64,000 nucleotides of DNA from contig JAJZWS010000001.1 of the NCBI GenBank assembly GCA_021846565.1, positions 1-64,000 of the forward strand. Direction: 5' to 3'. The translations under genes and the position numbers were made by a program. Below the pieces are notes generated by a model. That model was not told where the DNA came from, did not search any database, and worked only from the letters and a program-made list of their open reading frames with translations. This DNA is from Bacillota bacterium. GTDB lineage: Bacteria > Bacillota > Sulfobacillia > Sulfobacillales > JAIMBI01. The stretch's first letter is position 1; every line of letters starts with the position of its first letter. This document shows, piece after piece, positions 17,529 to 28,627 of this stretch.

Positions 17529-18032
17529 ATGGACGAACCTCGCAATACTGCCATGGGAGCGATGCACATGGGGATCGGAGCGGCGTTTGACGCCACGGGG
17601 CGCGTGGGCCCCACGTTTGTCGGTACCGTGTATCCCTTTCAACTGGATCATATGGGACACGTCAACATTCAGTTTTACGTAGGCTTGTTTGACCAGGCGT
17701 CGTGGGGATTCTTTACGTGGATGGGACTGGGTGCCGACCGCATCGCCGCCGAGCAGGTGGGCATGGCAGCGCTGGTCCAAGAGAACCGATTTTTGTCGGA
17801 GCTTCACCCCGGGGTGAGTTTGGAAGCGTGGACGCGTGTGCTGGCGACATCGGACAAGACCGTGCGGTATCAGCATGACCTCCACCGTCGCGGCGCCGGC
17901 AACCCGCTGGTGGCCACCAGCGTCCTTACGGCAGCCTGCCTCGACCTGACCCGTCGTCGCGCCCGTCCGCTGCCGGATGACATCCGGCAGCGTCTGGATG
18001 AGGCGGTGCAGCGGGGCGCGGGCGGAAAGTGA
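17529..18032 (+). CDS. hotdog-fold acyl-CoA thioesterase
   Basis: Up to 167 residues. The motif VYPFQLDHMGHVNIQFYVGL is the 4-hydroxybenzoyl-CoA thioesterase type active-site segment, with the conserved Asp and His. This predicts hydrolysis of an acyl-CoA; the acyl chain is unknown. Several ATG starts are possible (17529, 17553, 17568). The last has the best-placed purine-rich site, so the true N-terminus may be 13 residues later. It stands between mutS2 and tyrS without clear functional neighbours. Confidence 0.8.
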   Translation: MDEPRNTAMGAMHMGIGAAFDATGRVGPTFVGTVYPFQLDHMGHVNIQFYVGLFDQASWGFFTWMGLGADRIAAEQVGMAALVQENRFLSELHPGVSLEAWTRVLATSDKTVRYQHDLHRRGAGNPLVATSVLTAACLDLTRRRARPLPDDIRQRLDEAVQRGAGGK

Positions 18033-18080
18033 TGGCCAATCGGGAATGCCGCCGCATGGCCGTGGGTTGGCGGCCGCCTA

Positions 18081-18089
18081 TGTTATGAT
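18081..18089 (+). promoter_or_regulatory. extended -10 promoter of tyrS
   Basis: TGT-TATGAT forms an extended -10 element about 97 bases ahead of tyrS. No good -35 box lies at the right distance. No T-box sequence was found here, unlike at thrS and pheS. Confidence 0.4.
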
Positions 18090-18185
18090 GAGCCAATTGC
18101 TTGCCTGCGACGCACCAGTGACACCGCGGGTGGCGGCGGTGGCGGATCCCCCAACGCATCGACCGGAGGGAGTTGGACGGCACCC

Positions 18186-19427
18186 GTGAAGGATGTGTCA
18201 GCAGTGGCCCTGCCGGCGTCTGCGCAGCGAGAGGCGGCCCGCCAGTTGGAATGGCTGGCGTCCGGGGCGGTCGAAGTACTGCAGCGCGAGGAGCTATTGG
18301 CCCGCTTGGGCGAGTCCCTGCAGGCCAACCGGCCGCTCACCATTAAATTGGGGTTGGATCCGACGGCGCCCGACATTCACTTGGGTCATGTGCTGGTGTT
18401 GGACAAGTTGCGCCAGTTTCAGGACCTGGGCCACCGTGTGGTCCTGATCATCGGGGACTTCACCGCCCGCATCGGGGACCCGAGCGGCCGCAGCCAGACG
18501 CGCCCCGCTCTCTCGAGCGAGGCGATTGAGGCGTTTGGCCAGACGTACCTCGAGCAGGCCACGAAGATTCTGAAGCCGGACCAGCTGGAGCTGCGACACA
18601 ACCACGAGTGGCTCTCGCCGTTGGGGTTGGTCGACCTCATGGCACTGATGTCTCGCATTACCCTGGCTCGCATGCTGGAACGTGAGGACTTTCACAATCG
18701 CATGGCCGCGCATCAGCCTCTGCATCTGCATGAACTGTTATATCCGATTATGCAGGCCTACGACTCGGTGGCCATTGCCGCGGATGTGGAACTGGGTGGG
18801 CTCGACCAAAAGTTCAACTTCATGACGGCGCGCCAAATCCAGGAGGCGTCGGGGCAGGCTCCTGAGGTGGCCCTCCTGATGCCCATGCTGGTGGGGCTGG
18901 ATGGCGCCAAGAAGATGAGCAAGAGCCTCGGCAATTACGTGGGCATCACCGACGCGCCGGCGGACATGTATGGCAAAACCATGTCCGTGCCGGACGCGCT
19001 GGTGCCGTCGTGGGGTGAGCGGGTGCTGGGGTGGGAGCCGGGCGCGGTGGAGCGCCGCTTGGTCGGCGGCGAGCACCCCCGCGACCTCAAAGCCTCGCTG
19101 GCGGAAGGGGTGGTGGCACGCTTTCACGGTGTGGAGGCGGCCCGAGGGGCCGCTTACGCGTTCCAGCAAACCTTTCGCGGCGGGGAAGTGCCAGCCGACG
19201 CGCCCCGGATACCCCTGCCGCCGGGTGCCCACGTCGCGGCCGGCCTGCCTGCCATCGATGTGGTGGCAGCGCTTCCGGGCGTGGGCTCCCGGGGCGAGGC
19301 CCGCCGGCTTCTGCAGCAGGGCGGCGTCACCGTCGACGGGCAGCGTCTTGAGGTGGGCGGCTTGGTGCGGGTGGCCTCGGGCAGTTGGGTGCGCGTCGGA
19401 CGTCGGCGCTTTTTTCGGTATCAGTAA
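18186..19427 (+). CDS. tyrS: tyrosine--tRNA ligase
   Basis: 413 residues, class I synthetase. HLGH (HIGH motif) follows LDPTAPDI, KKMSKSLGN gives the KMSKS loop, and a C-terminal S4 RNA-binding domain occupies about the last 70 residues (GSRGEARRLLQQGGVTVDG). The length and motif spacing fit the TyrZ-like subgroup rather than the classic TyrS subgroup. GTG 18186 is the best start, though GGAGGG is rather far upstream. Charges tRNA-Tyr. Confidence 0.95.
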   Translation: MKDVSAVALPASAQREAARQLEWLASGAVEVLQREELLARLGESLQANRPLTIKLGLDPTAPDIHLGHVLVLDKLRQFQDLGHRVVLIIGDFTARIGDPSGRSQTRPALSSEAIEAFGQTYLEQATKILKPDQLELRHNHEWLSPLGLVDLMALMSRITLARMLEREDFHNRMAAHQPLHLHELLYPIMQAYDSVAIAADVELGGLDQKFNFMTARQIQEASGQAPEVALLMPMLVGLDGAKKMSKSLGNYVGITDAPADMYGKTMSVPDALVPSWGERVLGWEPGAVERRLVGGEHPRDLKASLAEGVVARFHGVEAARGAAYAFQQTFRGGEVPADAPRIPLPPGAHVAAGLPAIDVVAALPGVGSRGEARRLLQQGGVTVDGQRLEVGGLVRVASGSWVRVGRRRFFRYQ

Positions 19428-19445
19428 AGGCGAGGTGACGACACG

Positions 19446-20180
19446 TTGGCGGCACGCGAAGAAGAAATGCTGGGATGGAAGCGACTGGAGCAGGGGCAGC
19501 TGGATCGGGCGGAAGGGCACTTTCGACGATCCCTGGAGATGGATCCGGACCGCGTGGAAGCCTTGAATGGCTTGGGCCAAGTGTATATGGCGTGGGATGA
19601 GCTGGACGAGGCCGCAGAACTTTTTCAGATGGCGCTGGCCATCGCCGAGCCGAATCTTCCGCGCGGCAAGCGCCGCACGGGCTGGCATGACCCCCATGTG
19701 CGGCCCTACCTGCGAAGCCTGCATCTCTTGGCGATGACCCGCATCCGCCGGGGGGCGTATCAATCCGCCGCGGAACCGTTGGAGACCATGCTGGCCTGGG
19801 ATGCCACGGGGGTGGACGGGGAGGCGTACCTCCTCTTGGGGCAGTGCCGCCAGCGTTTGGGAGAAGTCGAAGTAGCGGACGCGTGCTACGAGAAGGCGCG
19901 GCTTAAGCACCCGCACGCGTGGTATCTCTACGGCTTGACGCGGCTTTTGCTGGGCCATGGCCCCGATGCCGTGCACTGTTTTAAGGCAGCCGTGGACGTG
20001 GTGCCAGAGGTCGCGCCCCTGTTGGCGTTTTATCCGCGCGTGCGGGGAATTGGCGGCGAGGGGGCTCCGCGGCACCGCCAGGCGGTGCAGTTTGTGAATG
20101 CCACCGTCGATCTCTTTACCCGCGAGAGCCGCGAACTGCTGCGGTCGCTCATGACCGGTGAAGTGGCCAGCGCCCAGTGA
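19446..20180 (+). CDS. tetratricopeptide-repeat protein
   Basis: 244 residues, all helical in pattern. Two to four TPR-like repeats are seen: GWKRLEQGQLDRAEGHFRR with ALNGLGQVYMAWDELDEAAE near the N-terminus, and LLLGQCRQRLGEVEVADACY with YLYGLTRLLLGHGPDAVHCF later. TPR domains hold protein partners; the partner is unknown. No signal peptide, so probably cytoplasmic. TTG 19446 follows AGGCGAGGTG; the ATG at 19467 is an alternative. Confidence 0.7.
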   Translation: MAAREEEMLGWKRLEQGQLDRAEGHFRRSLEMDPDRVEALNGLGQVYMAWDELDEAAELFQMALAIAEPNLPRGKRRTGWHDPHVRPYLRSLHLLAMTRIRRGAYQSAAEPLETMLAWDATGVDGEAYLLLGQCRQRLGEVEVADACYEKARLKHPHAWYLYGLTRLLLGHGPDAVHCFKAAVDVVPEVAPLLAFYPRVRGIGGEGAPRHRQAVQFVNATVDLFTRESRELLRSLMTGEVASAQ

Positions 20181-20245
20181 TGTTCGGCGATGAGTCAGGG
20201 AGGGCCGCCGGGCTGGGAGGGAGTCGGAAAGGGGATGCGGACGGC

Positions 20246-21970
<1,725 letters not shown>

Positions 21971-22067
21971 CGCTTCTCTGCCGGTCGTCCGATACAATGG
22001 GGCGAAGAGGGCCATGTGCCAATGGCCCAGGTCCCAGTACATGACGAGCACGCGAAGGGAGGCGCCC

Positions 22068-22811
22068 ATGTCCGGTCACTCGAAGTGGGCCAACATCAAG
22101 CGCAAGAAAGCCAAAGTGGACGAGGCCAAAGGTGCTACGTTTTCGCGACTGACCAAGGAGGTGGCCTCGGCCGCTCGTCAGGGCGGCGGCAACCCGGATA
22201 CCAATTTCAAGCTCCGCCTCGCGGTGGCGAAAGCCAAGGAGCAAAACGTACCCACCGCCAACATCGAGCGGGCCATCCTGCGCGCCACCGGCCAGATGCA
22301 GGGGGTCAGCTATGAAGAAGGCATTTATGAGGGCTATGGTCCGGGTGGCACCGCACTGCTGCTGGAAATCCTGACGGACAATCGCAACCGGACCGCCGGG
22401 GAGGTGCGGCACCTGTTCAGCCGGAACGGCGGCACGCTTTCGGAAAGCGGGTCGGTGCTCTGGATGTTTGACCAGAAGGGGCGGCTGTCCGTTCCCAAGA
22501 GTGCGGCCCCCAGCGAGGAGGCGCTCTTGGAGGCGGTCCTGGAGGCGGGGGGCGAGGACTTGGGCGGTGACGACGACGAGTGGGAAATCGTCACGGCGGC
22601 CGACCAGCTGGATGCGGTCCATCGCGCTCTGGAAGAGGCGGGCATCGCCATTGATGCGGCGAGCCTGGTGCGGGTGCCGAGCACCACCGTGGAGGTGGAG
22701 GGGGCAGATCAAGATCGTCTGCTGCGCCTCATGGATCTGTTGGAGGAGCACGACGACGTCCAACGCGTGTACACCAACGCGCTGTTCGCCGATGACGACG
22801 GGGACGCGTGA
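22068..22811 (+). CDS. yebC: YebC/PmpR-family regulatory protein
   Basis: 247 residues starting MSGHSKWANIKRKKAKVDEA, the family signature, then NTNFKLRLA-like and EGYGPGGTALLLEILTDNRN segments. Members have been described as DNA-binding regulators and, more recently, as factors that help ribosomes through difficult sequences. ATG 22068 follows GGGAGG. The stop overlaps the ruvC start by GTGA, placing it in the ruv operon as in many bacteria. Confidence 0.95.
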   Translation: MSGHSKWANIKRKKAKVDEAKGATFSRLTKEVASAARQGGGNPDTNFKLRLAVAKAKEQNVPTANIERAILRATGQMQGVSYEEGIYEGYGPGGTALLLEILTDNRNRTAGEVRHLFSRNGGTLSESGSVLWMFDQKGRLSVPKSAAPSEEALLEAVLEAGGEDLGGDDDEWEIVTAADQLDAVHRALEEAGIAIDAASLVRVPSTTVEVEGADQDRLLRLMDLLEEHDDVQRVYTNALFADDDGDA

Positions 22812-23290
22812 GCCGGGTCTTTGGGATCGACCCGGGGGTGGCCCGCCTGGGCTACGGGGTGCTGGACGAGGCGCCCGGCGGCCGGGTCAGTGTCGTCGTA
22901 TTTGGTGTCATCAGCACGGAGCCGGGCGAGGTAGGTCCGCGGCTCGCGCGGGTGTTTGATGGGCTGGAAGCGTTGCTGGCTGAGACCCGTCCGGACGTGG
23001 CGGCGGTGGAGCAGTTGTTTTTTGGCCAAAACACTACCACGGCGCTTGGGGTCAGCCAGGCACGCGGGGTGGCGCTCTTGGCTTTGGCTCGGGCCGGCGT
23101 GCCCATCCGCGAGGTGACCCCGTCTCAAGTGAAGCAGGCCGTGGCGGGCTGGGGCCGAGCGGACAAGCACCAAGTGCAGGCGATGGTGGCCCGACTGTTG
23201 AGCCTCGCAGCCGTTCCCCAGCCTGATGACGCCGCCGACGCCCTCGCCGTGGCCTGGAGTGCTCTCGGCGCCAGGGACCGGGCCCGATGA
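22808..23290 (+). CDS. ruvC: Holliday junction resolvase RuvC
   Basis: 160 residues. The catalytic acids are visible in FGIDPGVARLGYG (Asp), AAVEQLFFGQNTTTAL (Glu) and PDDAADALAVAW (Asp). It cuts Holliday junctions symmetrically, working with RuvAB. GTG 22808 overlaps the yebC stop, and its own stop overlaps ruvA (ATGA). Confidence 0.96.
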   Translation: MSRVFGIDPGVARLGYGVLDEAPGGRVSVVVFGVISTEPGEVGPRLARVFDGLEALLAETRPDVAAVEQLFFGQNTTTALGVSQARGVALLALARAGVPIREVTPSQVKQAVAGWGRADKHQVQAMVARLLSLAAVPQPDDAADALAVAWSALGARDRAR

Positions 23291-23904
23291 TCCACTACGT
23301 GAGGGGAACGGTGGCGGCGCGGGAAGCGGGCCGCGTGGTCATCGAGACCAGTGGGGGCTTGGGACTGGATGTCCTGGTGCCGTCATCCACGAGCGCGCGG
23401 CTGCCGGAGCCGGGCCACCCCGTGAAGCTTTATACCCACCTGGCCATCCGGGAGGACAGCTGGCAGCTGGCCGGCTTTCTCACGACCGAGGAGCGCGACG
23501 TGTTCCTGGCGCTATTGGCGGTCAATGGGGTGGGGATGAAGGTGGCGCTAGCGGTGCTGGGACACGTGAAGCCGGGTGGGCTCCGGACGGCCGTGGCCGC
23601 CGGCGACTGGAAGGCGCTCACCGCCGTTGTGGGGGTGGGTCCCAAGCTGGCCCAGCGTCTGGTGGTGGAACTGCGGGGTGTGCTGGCGGACGGGCCCGAA
23701 GAGATTCCGGCCGCCACCGGCCCGACGACCGCGGGGGACGAAGTGGTCGAAGGACTCATGGCGCTCGGCTATACTGGGGCGGAGGCCGCCTGGGCGGTCA
23801 TGGGGATGGAGGGCACGGCGGCGGCCCGTCTGCGCGAGGCGTTGCGGCGGTTGGATTCCGGGAGGGGAGTGGGCGCTTCTGATGCCGACGGACGCGACGG
23901 GTAA
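23287..23904 (+). CDS. ruvA: Holliday junction DNA helicase subunit RuvA
   Basis: 205 residues: an N-terminal OB fold ([20 protein letters not shown]), two helix-hairpin-helix motifs ([17 protein letters not shown] and [16 protein letters not shown]), and a flexible linker to a C-terminal three-helix domain that contacts RuvB. It recognises the four-way junction. The start overlaps ruvC, and its end overlaps ruvB by 23 bases. Confidence 0.96.
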   Translation: MIHYVRGTVAAREAGRVVIETSGGLGLDVLVPSSTSARLPEPGHPVKLYTHLAIREDSWQLAGFLTTEERDVFLALLAVNGVGMKVALAVLGHVKPGGLRTAVAAGDWKALTAVVGVGPKLAQRLVVELRGVLADGPEEIPAATGPTTAGDEVVEGLMALGYTGAEAAWAVMGMEGTAAARLREALRRLDSGRGVGASDADGRDG

Positions 23905-24940
23905 CCCTGAGCGGACGGTGTCCAGCGGCCCCCTGTCGATCGACGAGCCGATGGATCCGACGCTCAGGCCAACTCGCCTTGGGGAATACGTGGGCCAGCG
24001 GCAGGTGACCGAACGGCTCGGCGTGTTCGTGGAAGCCGCCCTTGCGCGGGGCGAGGCGCTGGACCACGTGCTGTTGTATGGCCCGCCGGGCTTGGGCAAA
24101 ACCACGCTGGCGCACATCATCGCCAACGAGTTGGGGGCGGGCATTCGCATCACCAGTGGCCCGGCCATTGAGCGCGCCGGAGACTTGGCGGCGATTCTCA
24201 CCAATCTGGATGAGCGCGACGTACTGTTCATCGACGAGATCCACCGCCTGAACCGGGCCGTGGAAGAGGTATTGTACCCGGCTATGGAGGATTACGCGTT
24301 GGATCTGGTGCTGGGCAAGGGTCCCAGTGCTCGGTCGGTGAGACTGGACCTGCCACGGTTCACGCTGGTGGGGGCCACCACGCGTGCGGGCATGCTCACC
24401 TCCCCCTTGCGGGACCGGTTTGGCGTCATTCTGCATCTGGACTTTTACCCGGTCGACGAGCTGGCGCAGATTGTGGTCCGTACCGGCCGCATCCTGGGGA
24501 TGGAACTGCTGCCGGCGTTGGCCCAGGAGGTCGCGCGGCGGAGCCGCGGGACCCCGCGGGTGGCCAACCGGCTGCTGCGGCGGCTGCGCGACTACGCGGA
24601 GGTGCGCGCAGGCGGGGTGTTGACGGCGGCGGTCCTAGACGAGGGACTCACGCTGTTGGAAGTGGACCAGTACGGGCTGGACCTCGTGGATCGGCGAGTG
24701 CTGTGGGCGGTGGCCGACCGTTATGGGGGCGGGCCGGTCGGATTAGAAACGCTGGCGGCCTCCGTGGGCGAGGAGCCCTCGACGTTGGAAGATTTGGTGG
24801 AACCGTATTTGTTGCAGGTGGGTTTGCTGGAACGTACTCCCCGCGGCCGGCAGCTGACGGCCACGGGGCTCAAATATTTGGGCCGGGACCCCCGGGGCCG
24901 GGCTCAGCTGGCGTTGCCGGATCCAGAAGCCCCTTCGTAA
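23882..24940 (+). CDS. ruvB: Holliday junction helicase motor RuvB
   Basis: 352 residues. AAA+ ATPase with Walker [10 protein letters not shown], Walker [11 protein letters not shown] and the sensor segment [12 protein letters not shown], followed by a C-terminal winged helix ([13 protein letters not shown] tail: [15 protein letters not shown]). It drives branch migration as a hexamer on DNA. ATG 23882 lies inside the ruvA end, after GGAGGGGA. Confidence 0.96.
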   Translation: MPTDATGNPERTVSSGPLSIDEPMDPTLRPTRLGEYVGQRQVTERLGVFVEAALARGEALDHVLLYGPPGLGKTTLAHIIANELGAGIRITSGPAIERAGDLAAILTNLDERDVLFIDEIHRLNRAVEEVLYPAMEDYALDLVLGKGPSARSVRLDLPRFTLVGATTRAGMLTSPLRDRFGVILHLDFYPVDELAQIVVRTGRILGMELLPALAQEVARRSRGTPRVANRLLRRLRDYAEVRAGGVLTAAVLDEGLTLLEVDQYGLDLVDRRVLWAVADRYGGGPVGLETLAASVGEEPSTLEDLVEPYLLQVGLLERTPRGRQLTATGLKYLGRDPRGRAQLALPDPEAPS

Positions 24941-25003
24941 ACTCCTGGCCGCAAATTGCCGCGGGGTTGCGAATCATTGCAAGAGACGGTGAGGTGAACC
25001 AGC

Positions 25004-25756
25004 GTGGGCCTTCACTTCGGCGGCCAGTCGTTAGGCGACGAGATGCTGAGGCGAGCCCGTCAGGGGGACCGCGACGCGCGTGACGCGCTGCTTCGGGACT
25101 TCATGCCGTTCATCTTGCGCGTGGCGAGCCAGGTGGGCGGTCGATACATCCGGACCGGCGAGGATGAGGAGGTCAGCGTGGGCCTCTTGGCGTTCAACGA
25201 GGCAATCGATGCATACGTGCCCGAGCGGGGTGCGTTTCTGAGTTTTGCTCAAACCGTCATTACCCGCCGACTCATTGACCACTATCGGCGCCGCCGGAGG
25301 GAGCCGGAGGTGCCGCTGTCCGAACTGGAACGTGAGGAAGGCGTCGACCATGGTGGGCCGACGGTGCTGGATTTGGCGGCCAGCGCCGCCTGGCAGGTGC
25401 GGGAGGCGGACGAGGCGCGCCGCGCCGAGATCGGGGAGTTGTCCAGTGCGCTGGCCGCCTTCGGGATTCAGTTTGACGATTTACCCAAACACTGCCCGCG
25501 CCACCGAGATGCGCGCGCGCGGGCCATCAAGCTGGCGGCGGCGCTGGCCGCCGACCCCGAGATGGTGCAGCAGCTGTTGGCCATGGGGGTCCTGCCGCTG
25601 GCGGCCTTGGCGAAAGCCACCGGCGCTACGCGCAAAACGCTGGAGCGGCATCGCCGGTATATCATCGCCGTCGCGTTAATTTTCATCCATGAGTGGCCGG
25701 AGCTGCAAAGCTATTTGCGACCTGCAGCGGGAGAAGAACGGGGGAGTCGGCCATGA
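25004..25756 (+). CDS. sigI: RNA polymerase sigma factor, SigI family
   Basis: 250 residues. A sigma-70 region 2 (about 30-95, with NEAIDAYVPERGAFLSFAQ and VITRRLIDHYRRRRR) is joined to a SigI-type C-terminal DNA-binding part (TGATRKTLERHRRYI). In Bacillus subtilis SigI responds to heat, and in clostridia to extracellular polysaccharides through RsgI anti-sigma factors. GTG 25004 follows GAGGTG. The stop overlaps the rsgI start (ATGA), the usual sigI-rsgI coupling. Confidence 0.9.
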   Translation: MGLHFGGQSLGDEMLRRARQGDRDARDALLRDFMPFILRVASQVGGRYIRTGEDEEVSVGLLAFNEAIDAYVPERGAFLSFAQTVITRRLIDHYRRRRREPEVPLSELEREEGVDHGGPTVLDLAASAAWQVREADEARRAEIGELSSALAAFGIQFDDLPKHCPRHRDARARAIKLAAALAADPEMVQQLLAMGVLPLAALAKATGATRKTLERHRRYIIAVALIFIHEWPELQSYLRPAAGEERGSRP

Positions 25757-26892
25757 TCCGGCGCGGCGTGGTGTTATCGGTGCGGGGGCGGGTGCTCACG
25801 GTCCTGTGCCCGGGCGGCGAGGTGAAGACGGTCCCCTGGACCGGCCGGATGCCGTCGGTGGGTCAGGAAATTTGTGTCGGGACAGCACACGCCGCGCAGT
25901 GGTCGGCATGGGGGGCGGCGGCGGCCCTGATGGTGCTCGTGGCGGGGGGGCTCTGGCACGCGCTGCGGCCCCCGGGGGCACCCGTCGTCGCCTCAACGGC
26001 CGCCGTGGGGGTGGTGAGCGTGGACATCAACCCCAGCGTGGAGTTGATGGTGAGCCGCAGCGATCAGGTGGTGGCCGTGCGGGCCTACGACGCTGCGGGC
26101 GCGAAGCTGGTGCAGGCGGAGCCGCATCTCAGGGGGGAGGCGCTGGTGGTGGCGGTGGAAGCCGTGGAGGCGTGGGCGCGGAGCCACGGCTACCTGACGA
26201 CCGCCCACCCGGTCGTGATGCTGGCCGGCTGGGCTGCTAGCCCCGAGACGGAGGCCACCGTGGCGGGCGATCTTCGCCAGCTCAAAGTGGCGCTGCAGCG
26301 CCGGGCGGTCCCCGGTTCGGTGCTGGCGCTTCCACTGGCCACGGGATCGGCATTCCACGCGTCGGAGCACGCGGGACTGTCCCTAGGCCGATATCTTTTG
26401 GCCGGCATGCTGGGGAAGACGCCAGCCGCCGTGGCGAACGTGCCTCTGGACAAACTGTTTCAGGCGTGGCCCCCCAAAGCATCCGTGCCCTCCTCGACGC
26501 ACAAGGACCACTCGCCTGCCCACAGTAAAAGTACAAGCTCGTCGGCGGCCGCCAGTCACGGGACGGGGGCTGCCAGCGGAACCACCACGCGACCGAAGCA
26601 GAGCAAAACGGCGAAAACTGCTGTAGTGCCTCCGCCCCAGGCGCTCAGCACCGTGTCGGGGCAGCTGACGGGTCTGGGCCCCGACGACGTGATGGTGAAT
26701 GGCCAGGCGTATCCGCTGGCATCGTCGGTGTCCATCACGATTGACGGGAGGGCGGTGCGGTTTTCCCTGGGTCGGGTGCTGGGCAATCTGCAGGCGTCGG
26801 TGGTGCTGACCCTGGATAGCGCGGGCCAAGTGGTATCCCTGGCGGTGACCGGCGGTCCCGCTGGGAGCCCGTCGGTGCCGGGCCGCCCTTAA
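25753..26892 (+). CDS. rsgI: anti-sigma factor RsgI
   Basis: 379 residues. The first 45 form the cytoplasmic RsgI-N domain that binds SigI (IRRGVVLSVRGRVLTVLCP). One membrane helix follows (about 51-68), then the family segment VSVDINPSVELMVSRSDQVV of the RsgI middle domain. After it come a Ser/Thr/Lys-rich linker (about 235-295) and a small beta-rich C-terminal domain with VMVNGQAYPLASSV, resembling DUF5666-type folds. No carbohydrate-binding module or peptidase is recognised, so the signal sensed outside the cell is unknown. Confidence 0.88.
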   Translation: MIRRGVVLSVRGRVLTVLCPGGEVKTVPWTGRMPSVGQEICVGTAHAAQWSAWGAAAALMVLVAGGLWHALRPPGAPVVASTAAVGVVSVDINPSVELMVSRSDQVVAVRAYDAAGAKLVQAEPHLRGEALVVAVEAVEAWARSHGYLTTAHPVVMLAGWAASPETEATVAGDLRQLKVALQRRAVPGSVLALPLATGSAFHASEHAGLSLGRYLLAGMLGKTPAAVANVPLDKLFQAWPPKASVPSSTHKDHSPAHSKSTSSSAAASHGTGAASGTTTRPKQSKTAKTAVVPPPQALSTVSGQLTGLGPDDVMVNGQAYPLASSVSITIDGRAVRFSLGRVLGNLQASVVLTLDSAGQVVSLAVTGGPAGSPSVPGRP

Positions 26893-26972
26893 CGCTCAAA
26901 TGCCTGCGTGCCTTGGACTTCCGGACGCGAGGCCCCTAAACTCCTTCTTGCCGGGTTCGCGGCCCATGCGCC

Positions 26973-27293
26973 GTGCCTCGGGCCAGGATACTCAGCGAGG
27001 GCGAGAAGGAGGGGACGACGACGAGCGCATCATCATCAGGCCAATTTTTATACGTCCTGCTGATTCTTGTCGTGGGCGGCATGATGGCGTTTACGCTCCT
27101 GCAGCGGCGCCAGGCGCAAAGGCAGCGCCAGACGCTGCAGCAAGGCGTGCAGCGGGGCGATCGCGTGGTGACGCTGGGCGGCATCGTGGGCCGGGTGGCT
27201 TCCGTGGACGGCGACCGAGTGCGGCTCACGGTGGCCGACGGGGTCGACGTGGAGGTGCTGCGATGGGGAATCGGTCAGCGACTGGACCGGTAG
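26973..27293 (+). CDS. yajC: preprotein translocase accessory subunit YajC
   Basis: About 106 residues: one membrane helix (LYVLLILVVGGMMAFTLL) and the cytoplasmic domain GDRVVTLGGIVGRVASVDG typical of YajC, a small partner of SecDF. The start is unclear. A strong AAGGAGGGG lies at 27006-27014, but no in-frame ATG, GTG or TTG follows before the membrane helix. The only conventional in-frame start is GTG 26973, which lacks a ribosome site. Secretion partners secDF are not in this window. Confidence 0.8.
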   Translation: MPRARILSEGEKEGTTTSASSSGQFLYVLLILVVGGMMAFTLLQRRQAQRQRQTLQQGVQRGDRVVTLGGIVGRVASVDGDRVRLTVADGVDVEVLRWGIGQRLDR

Positions 27294-27315
27294 GCCGCGG
27301 GCGTGCCGGGCGCTG

Positions 27316-27324
27316 TGTTATAAT
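27316..27324 (+). promoter_or_regulatory. extended -10 promoter of the gdhA-mutase operon
   Basis: TGT-TATAAT, a perfect extended -10 element with no clear -35 box, 50 bases ahead of the glutamate dehydrogenase start. Confidence 0.6.
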
Positions 27325-27373
27325 GGCGCCACTTTCCGGGTTCCGGTCCTTAACGTGAAGGAGGACTCAGCGC

Positions 27374-28627
27374 GTGGCGGATGCCAGTCTCAACCCGTAC
27401 TTGCGTGCACAGCAGGCGTTCAAAGAAGCGGTCGATACCCTGGGGTTGGAACCGGGCGTATACGAGCTGTTGAAGCAACCCCTCCGTTTTTATGAAGTGG
27501 CGGTGCCCTTTATTCGCGACGACGGCACATTGCAGGTGTTTCCGGGGTATCGCTCGCATCACAACGATGCGCTGGGCCCCACCAAAGGCGGTTTGCGCTT
27601 TCATCCCGACGTCAATGCGGACGAGGTGAAGGCGCTTTCGATGTGGATGACCGTGAAGTGTGCCCTCCTGGGTCTGCCGTACGGCGGAGGCAAGGGGGGC
27701 ATTGCGTGTGACCCCGAACAGTTGTCGGAGGGCGAGCTGGAACGGTTGTCGCGCGAATACATCCGCGGCATTGCGCTGGTGATCGGACCGGACAAGGATA
27801 TCCCAGCACCGGATGTGTCCACCAACCCGCAGATCATGGCGTGGATGGTGGATGAGTACAGCCGCATCCGTGGCGAGAACAGCTTTGGCATGATCACCGG
27901 CAAACCGTTGGTCATCGGCGGCTCTCAGGGGCGGCTGGAGGCCACCGGCCGCGGGCTCGTGTCGGCCGTGCGGGAGATGGCCCGTCAGGTGAATCTGGAC
28001 TTCGCCAAGAGCCGCGTAGCCATTCAGGGTTTTGGCAACGTGGGGTCAGTGGGGGCCGCGACGGCGCACGACATGGGAGCGCGGGTGGTGGCCGTGTCGG
28101 ACAAAGAGGGCGGCATCTACAATCCTGAGGGGCTGGATGTGCCCGGCGTGCTGGCGTACAAGCAGGTGCACCGCAACGTGGTGGGCTTTCCGGGGGCCGA
28201 GTCGGTGTCCAACCATGACCTGCTGGAGCTCCCGTGCGACATTCTGCTGCCGGCCGCCTTGGAAAACGTCATCACGGCCGACAACGCGGACCGGATTCAG
28301 GCCCGCATCGTGGGCGAAGGGGCCAACGGGCCCACCACCCCCGAGGCCGATCAAATTTTGTTCGAGAAGGGCGTCATGGTGGTGCCGGACATTCTGGCGA
28401 ACGCCGGGGGCGTCACGGTGTCGTACTTCGAGTGGGTGCAAAATCAGAGCCGCTGGTACTGGACTGAGGCCGAGGTGGACGAGCGGCTGCATCAGATGAT
28501 GGGCTCGGCGATTGAGGCGATGCATGAGATGCACGAGCGCTATGGGGTGAGTCACCGCCGTGCGGCGTATCTGGTGGCCGTCGATCGGATTGCGTCAGCC
28601 ATGCGCGTGCGCGGCTGGCTGAAATGA
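27374..28627 (+). CDS. gdhA: glutamate dehydrogenase
   Basis: 417 residues. Converts glutamate to 2-oxoglutarate and ammonia, or the reverse. The ELFV dimerisation domain has [11 protein letters not shown] and [10 protein letters not shown] (catalytic Lys region), and the Rossmann domain has [20 protein letters not shown]. The sequence type resembles the catabolic RocG/GudB enzymes of Bacillota; cofactor choice is not certain. GTG 27374 follows GAAGGAGG. The stop overlaps the start of the mutase gene (ATGA), which is unusual and suggests co-regulation with acyl-CoA metabolism. Confidence 0.94.
   Translation: MADASLNPYLRAQQAFKEAVDTLGLEPGVYELLKQPLRFYEVAVPFIRDDGTLQVFPGYRSHHNDALGPTKGGLRFHPDVNADEVKALSMWMTVKCALLGLPYGGGKGGIACDPEQLSEGELERLSREYIRGIALVIGPDKDIPAPDVSTNPQIMAWMVDEYSRIRGENSFGMITGKPLVIGGSQGRLEATGRGLVSAVREMARQVNLDFAKSRVAIQGFGNVGSVGAATAHDMGARVVAVSDKEGGIYNPEGLDVPGVLAYKQVHRNVVGFPGAESVSNHDLLELPCDILLPAALENVITADNADRIQARIVGEGANGPTTPEADQILFEKGVMVVPDILANAGGVTVSYFEWVQNQSRWYWTEAEVDERLHQMMGSAIEAMHEMHERYGVSHRRAAYLVAVDRIASAMRVRGWLK

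Noticed and set aside
15467..17614. A 715-residue open frame on the minus strand opposite mutS2
   Set aside because: It is the mirror of a high-GC coding region; its composition (rich in His, Arg, Gln, Pro) is not protein-like and mutS2 is certain.
18110..18150. T-box-like GTGACACCGCGGG before tyrS
   Set aside because: The conserved core is not matched, there is no stem I region or terminator, and the whole gap is only about 150 bases.
21990..22000. TACAAT as the promoter of yebC
   Set aside because: The -10 hexamer is good, but there is no -35 box or extended -10, so it is not listed as a feature.
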